Notes: generated by a model from the sequence alone, not told the origin. Numbered from the stretch's first letter, positions 1-6,956 are shown. The stretch is DNA of 8,567 nucleotides from Burkholderiaceae bacterium (GCA_019428955.1 JAHYJF010000153.1:1-8567), one strand, 5' to 3'. Made by a program: numbers and translations.

Positions 1-485
1 CCCGGATGGTGCTCAATGACATCGGGCCGGAACTGGATTCGCGCGGCTTGACGCGGATCGGCAGCTATGTAGGCCAGCACACCAGTTTTGCCACCCGGGA
101 GGAGGGCGAGCGGGTGCAGCGCGAACTGACCGCCACCTTCGGGCCCTTGAGCGAAGAGCAGGCCAAGGTGCTGACGCGCCACTACTTCGTCGCAGACGGC
201 GGGCGCTGGCGATACCACTACGACCCGGCGATTGCATCGCCGTTTCGCACTGCCACGGTGAGCGCCCCGCTCAACCTGTGGCCGTTCTATGACGCGATCA
301 GCTGCCCGACGCTGCTGCTGCGCGGCGCTGATTCCGACCTGCTCAACCCGGCGACGGCGCAGGCAATGACCGAGCGGGGGCCGCGCGCCCAACGAATCGA
401 CTTTCCGGGGATGGGCCACGCGCCATCACTGATCCCGAATGACCAGGTTGGAGCAATCGCTGAATTTCTTGGGAGGAAGGACTGA
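1..485 (+). CDS. Alpha/beta hydrolase, C-terminal part (5' end outside window)
   Basis: This is the C-terminal part of an alpha/beta-hydrolase-fold enzyme. The reading frame is open from the window edge: the first complete codon (3-5) is Arg, and the first in-frame ATG (6-8) is probably internal, because the stretch LVLNDIGPEL/RMVLNDIGPEL normally follows the nucleophile region in this fold. Counting from that Met, TLLLRGADSDLL (about 102-113) holds the acidic triad residue, most likely Asp111, and GMGHAP (135-140) holds the catalytic His138. The nucleophile Ser elbow must lie upstream and cannot be seen. The middle segment (about 11-95) is a helical cap-like region. The stop codon overlaps the next start as TGATG, so translation is probably coupled to the RidA-family gene. 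Substrate is unknown; esterases, C-C bond hydrolases and lactonases all share this fold. The fold is confident, the reaction is not. Confidence 0.85.
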   Translation, partial: RMVLNDIGPELDSRGLTRIGSYVGQHTSFATREEGERVQRELTATFGPLSEEQAKVLTRHYFVADGGRWRYHYDPAIASPFRTATVSAPLNLWPFYDAISCPTLLLRGADSDLLNPATAQAMTERGPRAQRIDFPGMGHAPSLIPNDQVGAIAEFLGRKD

Positions 486-835
486 TGGCAATAATCAGGA
501 ACGGTGTCGGAGCGCGGATGTGCGAAGCGGCGATCCATAATGGCGTGATCTACCTGGCTGGCCAGGTCGCAGAGGATCCGCAAGTTCCGGTCACCGAGCA
601 GACCCAGAGCGTGTTGGCGCGGATCGACAGTTTGCTGGCGAAGAACGGCAGCGACAAGCAGCACATTCTGCAGGCGACGATCTTCCTCACCGATATCCGT
701 GACTTCGCCGCGATGAACGCGGTCTGGGACGCCTGGGTGCCGCAGGGCCATACCCCGGCACGGGCGACTATCGAGGCCCGGCTGGCGGCCCCGGCCTATC
801 GGGTCGAAATGCAGATTATCGCGGCGCAGAAGTAG
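485..835 (+). CDS. RidA (YjgF/YER057c/UK114) family protein
   Basis: A 116-residue protein with the length and fold signature of the RidA family, small cytoplasmic homotrimers; the best-known members hydrolyse reactive enamine/imine intermediates to 2-oxoacids and ammonia. The N-terminal GARMCEAAIHNGVIYLAGQV (9-28) matches the usual start of the domain, and the C-terminal PARATIEARL...RVEMQIIAAQ carries the conserved Arg93 and Glu108, which correspond to the substrate-binding Arg105 and Glu120 of E. coli RidA. The overall pattern is closer to YoaB-like paralogues than to RidA itself, so the name ridA is not applied. The ATG overlaps the hydrolase stop (TGATG), and GGGAGGAAGG just upstream (470-479) is a strong ribosome binding site. 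In catabolic operons such proteins often handle imines or act on pathway intermediates. Family assignment is firm, the exact role is inferred. Confidence 0.92.
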   Translation: MAIIRNGVGARMCEAAIHNGVIYLAGQVAEDPQVPVTEQTQSVLARIDSLLAKNGSDKQHILQATIFLTDIRDFAAMNAVWDAWVPQGHTPARATIEARLAAPAYRVEMQIIAAQK

Positions 836-849
836 CGCAGAAGTAGCGC
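824..849 (+). repeat. 11-bp tandem duplication across the ridA-family stop codon
   Basis: The unit GCGCAGAAGTA occurs twice in direct succession (824-834 and 835-845), followed by the first four bases of a third copy (846-849). It spans the end of the RidA-family gene: the real stop TAG is at 833-835 and a copy of it lies at 844-846. This looks like a small slippage or duplication event that lengthened the spacer before dctQ. No function is implied. Confidence 0.85.
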
Positions 850-862
850 GATAATAAAGAAA

Positions 863-881
863 ATCGGGAACATTACCCGAT
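863..881 (+). repeat. Small inverted repeat in the ridA-dctQ spacer
   Basis: ATCGGG (863-868) and CCCGAT (876-881) can pair around a 7-base loop, just upstream of the dctQ ribosome binding site (GGAGA, 891-895). It lies in the 63-bp gap, which is otherwise AT-richer than its surroundings. It could be a weak intercistronic hairpin affecting mRNA stability, or an operator. With only six base pairs and no T-run it is not a convincing terminator. Confidence 0.4.
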
Positions 882-898
882 CCGTTTCTCGGAGACAG

Positions 899-1486
899 AT
901 GGTGCGCCATTTCTTGACGCTATCTCGCGCAATCGACGCCGGCACGTCGCTGGTCGGGCGAGTGGTCTACTGGCTGATCCTGGTCGCGGTGCTGATCAGT
1001 GCGGGCAACGCGATCCTGCGTTATTCCATCGGGTACAGCTCGAACGCCTCGCTCGAGATGCAGTGGTACCTGTCCTCGGCGGTGTTCCTGTTGTGTGCGG
1101 GTTACGCAATGCTGCATCAGGCACACGTGCGCATCGATCTGATCTCGGGGCGCTTCAGTGCTCGGGTCAACGCCTGGGTCGACGTGTTCGGCATCATCGT
1201 CATGGTGCTGCCGGTATGCGCCGTGATCACTGTTTTCGGCTGGGATGCGTTCGTGTCTTCGTACCAGATCGGCGAAGTGTCGCTGGACGCGGGCGGTCTG
1301 TTGCGCTGGCCGGTCAAGCTGTTGATTCCCATCGGATTCGCGCTGTTGATCGTGCAGGCGATCTCGGAATTGATCAAGAAGATCGCGTTCCTGCGGGGGT
1401 TGCTCCCCGCTACCGGCAATGACGGCGGGAATGATGCCGGCGCGGCAACTACCGACGTCACCGAAGCGCCGCACGCGCGCCCCTAA
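899..1486 (+). CDS. dctQ: TRAP transporter small permease subunit (DctQ family)
   Basis: A 195-residue integral membrane protein of the tripartite ATP-independent periplasmic (TRAP) transporter class, in which DctQ and DctM together form the membrane complex that receives substrate from the DctP binding protein. Four hydrophobic segments are visible at about residues 21-42, 57-74, 95-118 and 137-156, the usual DctQ number. Family-typical residues are present: SLEMQWYLSS (51-60) with the conserved Glu and Trp, and HQAHVRIDLI (73-82) with the Arg-Asp motif after helix two. The last 30 residues are a hydrophilic, Gly/Asn/Ala-rich cytoplasmic tail of low complexity. The start is supported by GGAGA four bases upstream. 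The gene lies 63 bp after the RidA-family gene and 20 bp before dctM, consistent with one transcript. The family call is confident; the substrate must be judged from DctP. Confidence 0.93.
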   Translation: MVRHFLTLSRAIDAGTSLVGRVVYWLILVAVLISAGNAILRYSIGYSSNASLEMQWYLSSAVFLLCAGYAMLHQAHVRIDLISGRFSARVNAWVDVFGIIVMVLPVCAVITVFGWDAFVSSYQIGEVSLDAGGLLRWPVKLLIPIGFALLIVQAISELIKKIAFLRGLLPATGNDGGNDAGAATTDVTEAPHARP

Positions 1487-1506
1487 CTCCCGAGATCGAC
1501 AGGCAC

Positions 1507-2985
1507 ATGGTACTCACACACGAAATGATGGCGCCGGTGATGTTTGCCGGGCTGGGGGTGATGCTGCTCTCGGGTTTCCCAGTGGCATTCGCGCTTGCCG
1601 CCAACGGGATGCTGTTCGCGGGAATCGGCATCGAGGCAGGGTTACTCCATCCGGCGCTGCTCCAGGCCCTGCCGCAGCGCCTGTTCGGGATCATGGGCAA
1701 CCAGGTGCTGCTGGCAATCCCGTTCTTCACCTTCATGGGAATCATCCTGGAGCGTTCCGGGATGGCGGAGGATCTGCTCGACACCGTCGGACAGCTCTTC
1801 GGATCGGTGCGCGGCGGCATCGCCTACGCCGTTATCTTCGTTGGCGCGCTGCTTGCCGCGACCACCGGCGTGCTGGCTGCGTCGGTAATTGCCATGGGGC
1901 TGATCTCGCTGCCGGTGATGATCCGCTACGGCTACGACATGCGCGTGGCGACCGGCGTGATCTGTGCCTCCGGGACGCTGGCCCAGGTGATCCCGCCGTC
2001 GCTGGTGCTGATCGTCATGGCCGACGTGCTGGGGGTTTCGGTCGGGGACATGTATCTGGGCTCGGTGATGCCGGGGCTGATGCTGGTGGGGATGCTGGTC
2101 CTCTTCATCTTTGCCGTCTCGGTGGTCAAGCCCAAGATGCTGCCCGCGCTTCCGCCCGAAGCACGTACGCTGCGCGGCCGGGCGCTGTTCACCCACGTCA
2201 TGCTGGTGATGGTCCCGCCGCTGGTGCTGATCTTCCTGGTGCTGGGCACGATCTTCATGGGTGTCGCCACCCCGACCGAGGGCGGGGCGATGGGCGCTGT
2301 CGGTGCGTTGATCCTCGCCGGTTTCAATCATCGGGTCGACCTCAAGCTGCTCAAGGAGGCGGGTCATTCGACGGCTCTGATCACAACCTTCGTGATGTTT
2401 ATCCTGGTGGGCTCGACGGTGTTCTCGCTCAGCTTCCGGGCGCTCGACGGCGATCTTTGGGTAGAACACCTGTTCCTTGCGATCCCCGGGGGCGAGTGGG
2501 GATTCCTCTTGGTCGTCAATCTGATCGTGTTCGTGCTGGGGTTCTTCATCGACTTCTTCGAGATCGCGTTCATCGTGCTGCCCCTGCTCGCCCCGGTAGC
2601 CGCCAAATTGGGTATCAATCTGGTATGGTTCGGGGTGATGATCGGGATGAATATGCAGACCTCATTCCTGACGCCGCCCTTCGGGTTTGCGCTCTTCTAC
2701 CTGCGCAGCGTAGCTCCCAAGGAGGTTTCGACGGTGGCGATCTACCGCGGGGTCATTCCCTTTGTGCTGGTCCAGCTCTCTGCTCTGCTGATCGTGATCG
2801 CGTTCCCGGCGATGGTCTACATGCTGATTGGCAACACCAAGAAGGTTGACACCACCAACATTCGCATCGAAGCGCCGCGCGACGACTACTCCTCGGGCAG
2901 CGGGGGTGGAATCTACGGCGGTGGTGGCAGCAGCCCCTACGGCGCGCCGGCCAATCCCTATGGTGCGCCGCCACCAGCCAAGTAA
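1507..2985 (+). CDS. dctM: TRAP transporter large permease subunit (DctM family) with Gly/Pro/Tyr-rich tail
   Basis: A 492-residue inner membrane protein, the large transport subunit of a TRAP system driven by a cation gradient. It is hydrophobic almost throughout to about residue 442, with many transmembrane segments. Family motifs are present: GTLAQVIPPSLVLIV (156-170), GVATPTEGGAMGA (252-264), GFFIDFFEIAFIVLPLLAP (345-363) and QTSFLTPPFGFALFYLR (384-400). The last is typical of the branch associated with 2-oxoacid, mannitol-like and chloroaromatic-acid TRAP systems. From about residue 450 a hydrophilic tail follows, with GSGGGIYGGGGS and two PYGAP repeats (477-481, 484-488); it is not part of the transport domain. 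The ATG has only a weak ribosome binding site (AGG at 1501-1503), so translation may depend on coupling to dctQ. The family call is very confident; the role of the tail is unknown. Confidence 0.96.
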   Translation: MVLTHEMMAPVMFAGLGVMLLSGFPVAFALAANGMLFAGIGIEAGLLHPALLQALPQRLFGIMGNQVLLAIPFFTFMGIILERSGMAEDLLDTVGQLFGSVRGGIAYAVIFVGALLAATTGVLAASVIAMGLISLPVMIRYGYDMRVATGVICASGTLAQVIPPSLVLIVMADVLGVSVGDMYLGSVMPGLMLVGMLVLFIFAVSVVKPKMLPALPPEARTLRGRALFTHVMLVMVPPLVLIFLVLGTIFMGVATPTEGGAMGAVGALILAGFNHRVDLKLLKEAGHSTALITTFVMFILVGSTVFSLSFRALDGDLWVEHLFLAIPGGEWGFLLVVNLIVFVLGFFIDFFEIAFIVLPLLAPVAAKLGINLVWFGVMIGMNMQTSFLTPPFGFALFYLRSVAPKEVSTVAIYRGVIPFVLVQLSALLIVIAFPAMVYMLIGNTKKVDTTNIRIEAPRDDYSSGSGGGIYGGGGSSPYGAPANPYGAPPPAK

Positions 2986-3013
2986 CGGGTGACACGGAGC
3001 GGAGGGAATTACC

Positions 3014-4180
3014 ATGACTGCATGCATTGTCGGTTGGGCTCATTCACCGTTTGGCAGGCTCGATGCGCTTGACCTTGAAACACTGATCGGCGGGGTGGCG
3101 CGCGAGTCGCTCGCGCACGCCGGGATCACCGGCAAGGACGTCGACGGGATCTGGCTGGGCCACCTCAACGGTGGTTTCGTGCCGGAGATCTTTGCCTCGT
3201 CGCTGGTCCTGCAGGCCGACGATTCCTTGCGCTGGGTGCCCGCTACCAGGCTCGAGAACGCGTGCGCTTCAGGGGGCGCGGCGCTCTACGCTGCCTGCGA
3301 CGCAATCGAGTCGGGCCGGGCGCGCGTCGCCCTGGTCGTTGGAGCCGAGAAGATGACCTCGGTTTCCGGCTCGGAAGTCGCCAGGATCCTCGGCAATGCT
3401 TCCTACGTCAGGGAAGAAGCCGCCCAAGGTATGACCTTCCCGGGAATCTTCGCGCAAATGGCGCAGGAGTACTTCGCGCGCTACGGGGAACACTCCTCGA
3501 CGCTGGCCCGGATTGCCGCCAAGAACCACGCCAACGGGGTGCGCAACCCCTGGGCCCAGATGCGCAAGGACCTGGGCTTCGAATTCTGCAACACGGTTTC
3601 GGAGAGGAATCCGATCGTCGCGGCTCCGCTGCGCAAGACCGACTGTTCGCTGGTCTCGGATGGCGCGGCGGCCGTGATCATTGCCGATGCCGAGGTGGCG
3701 AAGAGTTTTCCCCGCGCGATTGCGCTGCGTGCGCGCGCCCAGGTCAATGATTTCCTCCCGATGTCGCGCCGCGATGCGGTGTCCTTCGAAGGTCCGCGCC
3801 GCGCGTGGCAGCAGGCGCTGGGCGCAGCCGGAATCAAGGTCGACGACCTTTCGTTGGCCGAGGTCCATGACTGCTTCACCATTGCCGAATTGCTGACCTA
3901 CGAAGCGATGGGCCTGGCGCCGGACGGGCAGGGCGCGCGCTTGCTCGCGGACGGTGTCGTGGCACCGGGTGGCCGGCTGCCGATCAATCCCTCTGGCGGG
4001 CTCAAGGCCAAGGGACACCCGGTCGGTGCCACCGGCGTGTCGATGCATGTGCTGGCGGCGATGCAACTGGCCGGTGAAGCCGGCGAGATGCAGGTGCCCG
4101 GCGCCGAACTGGTCGGAGTGTTCAATATGGGTGGTTCTGCGGTGGCCAACTACGTCAGCATCCTCGAACGCAGGCACTGA
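3014..4180 (+). CDS. SCP2-type thiolase (acetyl-CoA acetyltransferase-like)
   Basis: A 388-residue cytoplasmic enzyme of the thiolase superfamily, which cleaves or forms 3-ketoacyl-CoA thioesters. Motifs in order: ENACASGGAAL (81-91) with nucleophile Cys84; SDGAAAVII (215-223); HDCF (285-288); NPSGGLKAKGHPVGATG (325-341) with catalytic His335; and a C-terminal FNMGGSAVANYV (370-381). Classical thiolases have NEAF and a second Cys in a CxG motif. Here HDCF replaces NEAF and the C-terminal loop has no Cys, which is the SCP2-thiolase/lipid-transfer-protein-like pattern, where Cys287 of HDCF is thought to take over as acid/base. The ATG follows GGAGGG with seven bases of spacing, and 28 bp separate it from dctM. 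It is probably the last gene of the operon, since a strong hairpin follows. Thiolytic cleavage of a catabolic intermediate is inferred; the acyl substrate is unknown. Confidence 0.93.
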   Translation: MTACIVGWAHSPFGRLDALDLETLIGGVARESLAHAGITGKDVDGIWLGHLNGGFVPEIFASSLVLQADDSLRWVPATRLENACASGGAALYAACDAIESGRARVALVVGAEKMTSVSGSEVARILGNASYVREEAAQGMTFPGIFAQMAQEYFARYGEHSSTLARIAAKNHANGVRNPWAQMRKDLGFEFCNTVSERNPIVAAPLRKTDCSLVSDGAAAVIIADAEVAKSFPRAIALRARAQVNDFLPMSRRDAVSFEGPRRAWQQALGAAGIKVDDLSLAEVHDCFTIAELLTYEAMGLAPDGQGARLLADGVVAPGGRLPINPSGGLKAKGHPVGATGVSMHVLAAMQLAGEAGEMQVPGAELVGVFNMGGSAVANYVSILERRH

Positions 4181-4216
4181 ATTGTTCACAGTTGCCGCCG
4201 GCTGCGGCATAGAAAG

Positions 4217-4254
4217 GGAAAGAGGCCGCGGGGTTGCCCCCGCGGCCTCTTTCC
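4217..4254. terminator. Bidirectional hairpin terminator between thiolase and dctP
   Basis: A perfect 17-bp inverted repeat (left arm 4217-4233, right arm 4238-4254) with the four-base loop TTGC. The stem is very GC-rich toward the loop and ends in A/T-rich bases (GGAAAGAGG... and ...CCTCTTTCC). It sits between two convergent genes, 36 bp after the thiolase stop and 19 bp beyond the dctP stop. On the - strand the stem is followed by a pyrimidine-rich CTTTCT tract; on the + strand the T-run lies inside the 3' arm. This fits a shared intrinsic terminator for both transcripts. Confidence 0.88.
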
Positions 4255-4273
4255 GCAGACTAAGCCTGATTCC

Positions 4274-5362
4274 TCAACGGCGGATGGTCGCCATGTAGGA
4301 GTCGTACGCGCCTTCGTTGAGCCGCAACCACTGCACGGCATCGGTTTGGAACGCGGTCTGATGGGCAAGAACCTTCTTGAACAGCGGGTTCGTCGCCGAG
4401 ATCTCGGCGTACACCTCCTGCATTGCTTTGTAGCAGATGTCCATCACCGCTTTCGGGAAGGACTTCAGCTGAGTGCCGCCGGCGATCAGGCGCTTGAGCG
4501 CAGCCGGGTTCTCGAAATCGTACTTGGCCATCATCGCCTGATTGGCCTCGTATGCCGACGCTTCAAATGCCGCCTTGTACTCCGGGGAAAGCGCTTCCCA
4601 GGACTTGAGGTTGACGAACAGCATCAGTGCGGCGCTCGGCTCCCACCAGCCCGGATAGTAGTAGAACTTCGAGACTTTCTGGAGCCCGAACTTCTCGTCG
4701 TCGTACGGGCCGACCCACTCAACGGCGTCGATCGTGCCGCGCTCGAGGGCCTGGTAGATCTCGCCGCCGGGGATCATCGAAGGCACTGCGCCGAGCTTGG
4801 CAAAGGCCTTGCCAGGGAGACCGGCAATACGAAACTTCAGGCCCTTGAGATCTTCGGCCGACTTGATCTCCTTGTTGAACCAGCCGCCCATCTGGCCACC
4901 GGTATTCCCCGCGAGCAGGCCGTGGATGCCTTGCTTGTGATACCACTCGTTGTTCATCAGCTCGTTGCCGCCGCCGTGAATCCACCAGGCGTTGTACTGG
5001 CGGAAGTTCATGCCAAACGGGATCGTGGTGCCGAATGCCCAGACCGGATCCTTGCCGATGTAGTAGTAGGAGGCGGTGTGGCCGCACTCGATCGTGCCGT
5101 TCATCACGGCGTCCGCCACTTGCAGCGGGGGCACAATTTCACCGCCTGCGAACAAGCGGATGTTGAACTTTCCGCCGGAGAGCTCGCTGATGCGGCGCGT
5201 TGCGTGTTCGCCACTGCCGAAGATCGTATCGAGCGATTTTGGAAAACTGGACGCACAGCGCCAGTTCAAGGTCGCTTGTGCCCGCGCCATTGCAGGAGCG
5301 GCCAGAGCTCCGGCTGCCGCAGCGCCGGTGGCCACTTTCTTGAGCATCTCACGTCTTTGCAT
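4274..5362 (-). CDS. dctP: TRAP transporter periplasmic substrate-binding protein (DctP family, TakP/FcbT1-like)
   Basis: A 362-residue periplasmic receptor that captures substrate and delivers it to the DctQ-DctM membrane complex. The N terminus MQRREMLKKV followed by an Ala-rich core and AMARAQA is a signal peptide of twin-arginine type (RRxxLK), with likely cleavage after Ala28. The mature part has the DctP fold: FAGGEIVPPLQVADAV (71-86); AGNTGGQMGGW (151-161) with Gln157; LKFRIAGLPGKAFAKLGAVP (175-194) with Arg178, the family's carboxylate-binding Arg; ERGTIDAVEWVGPYDDEK (207-224); and YYYPGWWEPS (234-243). These segments closely follow TakP, the 2-oxoacid binding protein of Rhodobacter sphaeroides, where equivalent Gln, Trp and Glu residues help hold a cation and the substrate. 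GAGGAGA four bases upstream supports the start. The gene is convergent to the operon carrying its likely partners. An organic acid with a carboxylate is the expected ligand. Confidence 0.95.
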   Translation of the reverse strand: MQRREMLKKVATGAAAAGALAAPAMARAQATLNWRCASSFPKSLDTIFGSGEHATRRISELSGGKFNIRLFAGGEIVPPLQVADAVMNGTIECGHTASYYYIGKDPVWAFGTTIPFGMNFRQYNAWWIHGGGNELMNNEWYHKQGIHGLLAGNTGGQMGGWFNKEIKSAEDLKGLKFRIAGLPGKAFAKLGAVPSMIPGGEIYQALERGTIDAVEWVGPYDDEKFGLQKVSKFYYYPGWWEPSAALMLFVNLKSWEALSPEYKAAFEASAYEANQAMMAKYDFENPAALKRLIAGGTQLKSFPKAVMDICYKAMQEVYAEISATNPLFKKVLAHQTAFQTDAVQWLRLNEGAYDSYMATIRR

Positions 5363-5552
5363 TATGTCTCCTCGGGTCGAAAACGAAGTGTCCGTATGGA
5401 CCAGTGAGCGTCGCCGGTAAGAGCTCGCTGTCCGCCTCGTGCTACATATCGCGGTAACGTTCCGCGCGCTACATCACGCGCAATGCTAACCGAAAGACGT
5501 CGATGGCGGTGGAAACCGGCTGTGGCGGACCCGCAATGACCAGTTCCAGATG
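5363..5552 (-). promoter_or_regulatory. Upstream region of dctP
   Basis: This 190-bp gap lies between the argH stop and the dctP start, both on the - strand. It has a strong dctP ribosome binding site (GAGGAGA on the - strand, + coordinates 5367-5373) and a spaced direct repeat, listed separately. I see no convincing hairpin terminator after argH and no clear -35/-10 pair, so the dctP promoter is inferred from position only. A short ORF that covers much of this gap has low-complexity, Arg-rich composition and was not accepted as a gene. Confidence 0.5.
5441..5480. repeat. Paired 13-bp direct repeats upstream of dctP
   Basis: GCTACATATCGCG (5441-5453) and GCTACATCACGCG (5468-5480) match at 11 of 13 positions, with identical GCTACAT cores and start points 27 bp apart. 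They lie about 80-120 bp upstream of the dctP start codon, in otherwise unique non-coding sequence. This arrangement suits two binding sites for a transcription regulator of dctP. No regulator gene is seen beside it, so the assignment is an inference. Confidence 0.5.
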
Positions 5553-6956
5553 TCATTCAGTTTGGGCCAGGCGGGCCCGGGCGCGCGCCACGGCGGCCAG
5601 TACCTGCGTCGGTGCGGTGCCCCCAATGTGGTCGCGCGCGGCTACCGAGGATTCGAGCCGCAACGCTTGCGCTGCGTCCTCGTCGACGACCGGAGCGAAC
5701 TGGCGCAACTCCGCGAGCGACAGATCGGCCAGGTCGACGCCGCGCTCGGCGGCAGTGCGCACCGCCAGTGCCACGGCTTCGTGGGCGTCACGAAAAGCCA
5801 GGCCCTTGCGAACGAGGTAGTCGGCCAGGTCGGTGGCGGTCGAGAAACCCTCGCTGGCGGCAGCGCGCATGCGCTGTGCCCGGACTTCGACCGCCGCCAT
5901 CATGTCGCTGAAGATCCGCAGCGTGTCGCTCAGGGTGTCGACGGTGTCGAACAGCGGCTCCTTGTCTTCCTGATTGTCCTTGTTGTAGGCCAGCGGCTGC
6001 GCCTTCATCAGGGTCAGCAGCGCGATCAGATGACCGTAAACCCGTCCGGTCTTGCCGCGGGCAAGCTCGGGAACGTCGGGGTTCTTCTTCTGCGGCATGA
6101 TCGATGAACCGGTGCAGAAGCGGTCGGCGAGCGCGATGAATCCGACCCGCGGCGACATCCAGATCACCAGTTCCTCGGACAGGCGCGAGACATGCATCAT
6201 CGCGATGGCCGCCGCCGCGCAGAACTCGATGGCAAAATCGCGGTCCGAGACGGCGTCGAGCGAATTCTCGCTCACCGCCTCGAAGCCCAGCGTGCGCGCC
6301 ACCCGATTGCGGTCGATCGGATAGCTGGTGCCCGCCAGCGCTGCGGCACCCAGAGGCAGGCGGTTGACCCTTCGCCGGCAGTCGCTCATCCGTTCGGCAT
6401 CGCGCGCGAACATCTCGACGTAAGCCATCATGTGGTGGCCGAAAGTGACCGGCTGGGCCACCTGCAGGTGGGTGAAACCGGGCATGATCGTGGCGGCCTC
6501 GCGCTCGGCCAGATCGACCAGGGTGTGTTGCAGGGCGCGCAACAGAGCGACGATCGCGTCGATCGACGTGCGCAACCACAGGCGAATGTCGGTCGCCACC
6601 TGGTCGTTGCGCGAGCGCGCGGTGTGCAACCGCTTGCCCGCAACCCCGACGAGCTGGGTGAGACGGCTCTCGATATTGAGATGCACGTCCTCGAGATCGA
6701 TCTGCCAGTTGAACTCGCCGCGGGCGATTTCGGCGCGGATCGTCTCCAGGCCGCCGCGAATTGCCGCCAGGTCGTCGGCGCCGAGCACTCCTATGGCGGC
6801 GAGCATTTCCGCGTGGGCCAGCGAACCATCGATGTCGCAGGAAGCGAGCCGCTGGTCGAAGCCGACCGAGGCGGTATAGTGCTTGACCAGATCGGACACC
6901 GGCTCCGAGAACCGTCCCGACCAGGCTTTGTCTTTGGCGGAGAGTTGATCTGTCAT
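5553..6956 (-). CDS. argH: Argininosuccinate lyase
   Basis: The last enzyme of arginine biosynthesis, splitting argininosuccinate into arginine and fumarate; a cytoplasmic homotetramer of the fumarase/aspartase superfamily. From the ATG at 6956 it is 467 residues, close to E. coli ArgH (457), and begins in the typical way with AWSGRFSEPV (11-20). Key segments: LEDVHLNIE (88-96), TARSRNDQVATD (112-123), PGFTHLQVAQPV (159-170) with the His163 region, and the superfamily signature GSSIMPQKKNPD (283-294) with the catalytic Ser285 loop. The frame stays open upstream to an ATG at 7055, adding 33 residues, but that extension has no family resemblance and would place the TATAAT box inside the gene, so 6956 is preferred. 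The start at 6956 lacks an obvious Shine-Dalgarno sequence. It is divergent from the sensor kinase gene, a conserved arrangement. Confidence 0.97.
   Translation of the reverse strand: MTDQLSAKDKAWSGRFSEPVSDLVKHYTASVGFDQRLASCDIDGSLAHAEMLAAIGVLGADDLAAIRGGLETIRAEIARGEFNWQIDLEDVHLNIESRLTQLVGVAGKRLHTARSRNDQVATDIRLWLRTSIDAIVALLRALQHTLVDLAEREAATIMPGFTHLQVAQPVTFGHHMMAYVEMFARDAERMSDCRRRVNRLPLGAAALAGTSYPIDRNRVARTLGFEAVSENSLDAVSDRDFAIEFCAAAAIAMMHVSRLSEELVIWMSPRVGFIALADRFCTGSSIMPQKKNPDVPELARGKTGRVYGHLIALLTLMKAQPLAYNKDNQEDKEPLFDTVDTLSDTLRIFSDMMAAVEVRAQRMRAAASEGFSTATDLADYLVRKGLAFRDAHEAVALAVRTAAERGVDLADLSLAELRQFAPVVDEDAAQALRLESSVAARDHIGGTAPTQVLAAVARARARLAQTE

Noticed and set aside
1419..2849. Long + strand open frame (476 codons) overlapping dctM
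   Set aside because: It is a shadow of dctM in another frame; its product is rich in Arg, Gly, Ala and Asp with no fold or motif, as expected for an alternate frame of GC-rich coding DNA.
4346..5407. 353-codon + strand open frame antisense to dctP
   Set aside because: The - strand frame encodes a clear TRAP binding protein with signal peptide and family motifs; the antisense product has no recognisable domain and no supporting ribosome binding site.
5362..5556. 64-codon - strand frame in the argH-dctP gap
   Set aside because: Arg/Gly-rich low-complexity product without a ribosome binding site; it overlaps the dctP start region and is best seen as non-coding.
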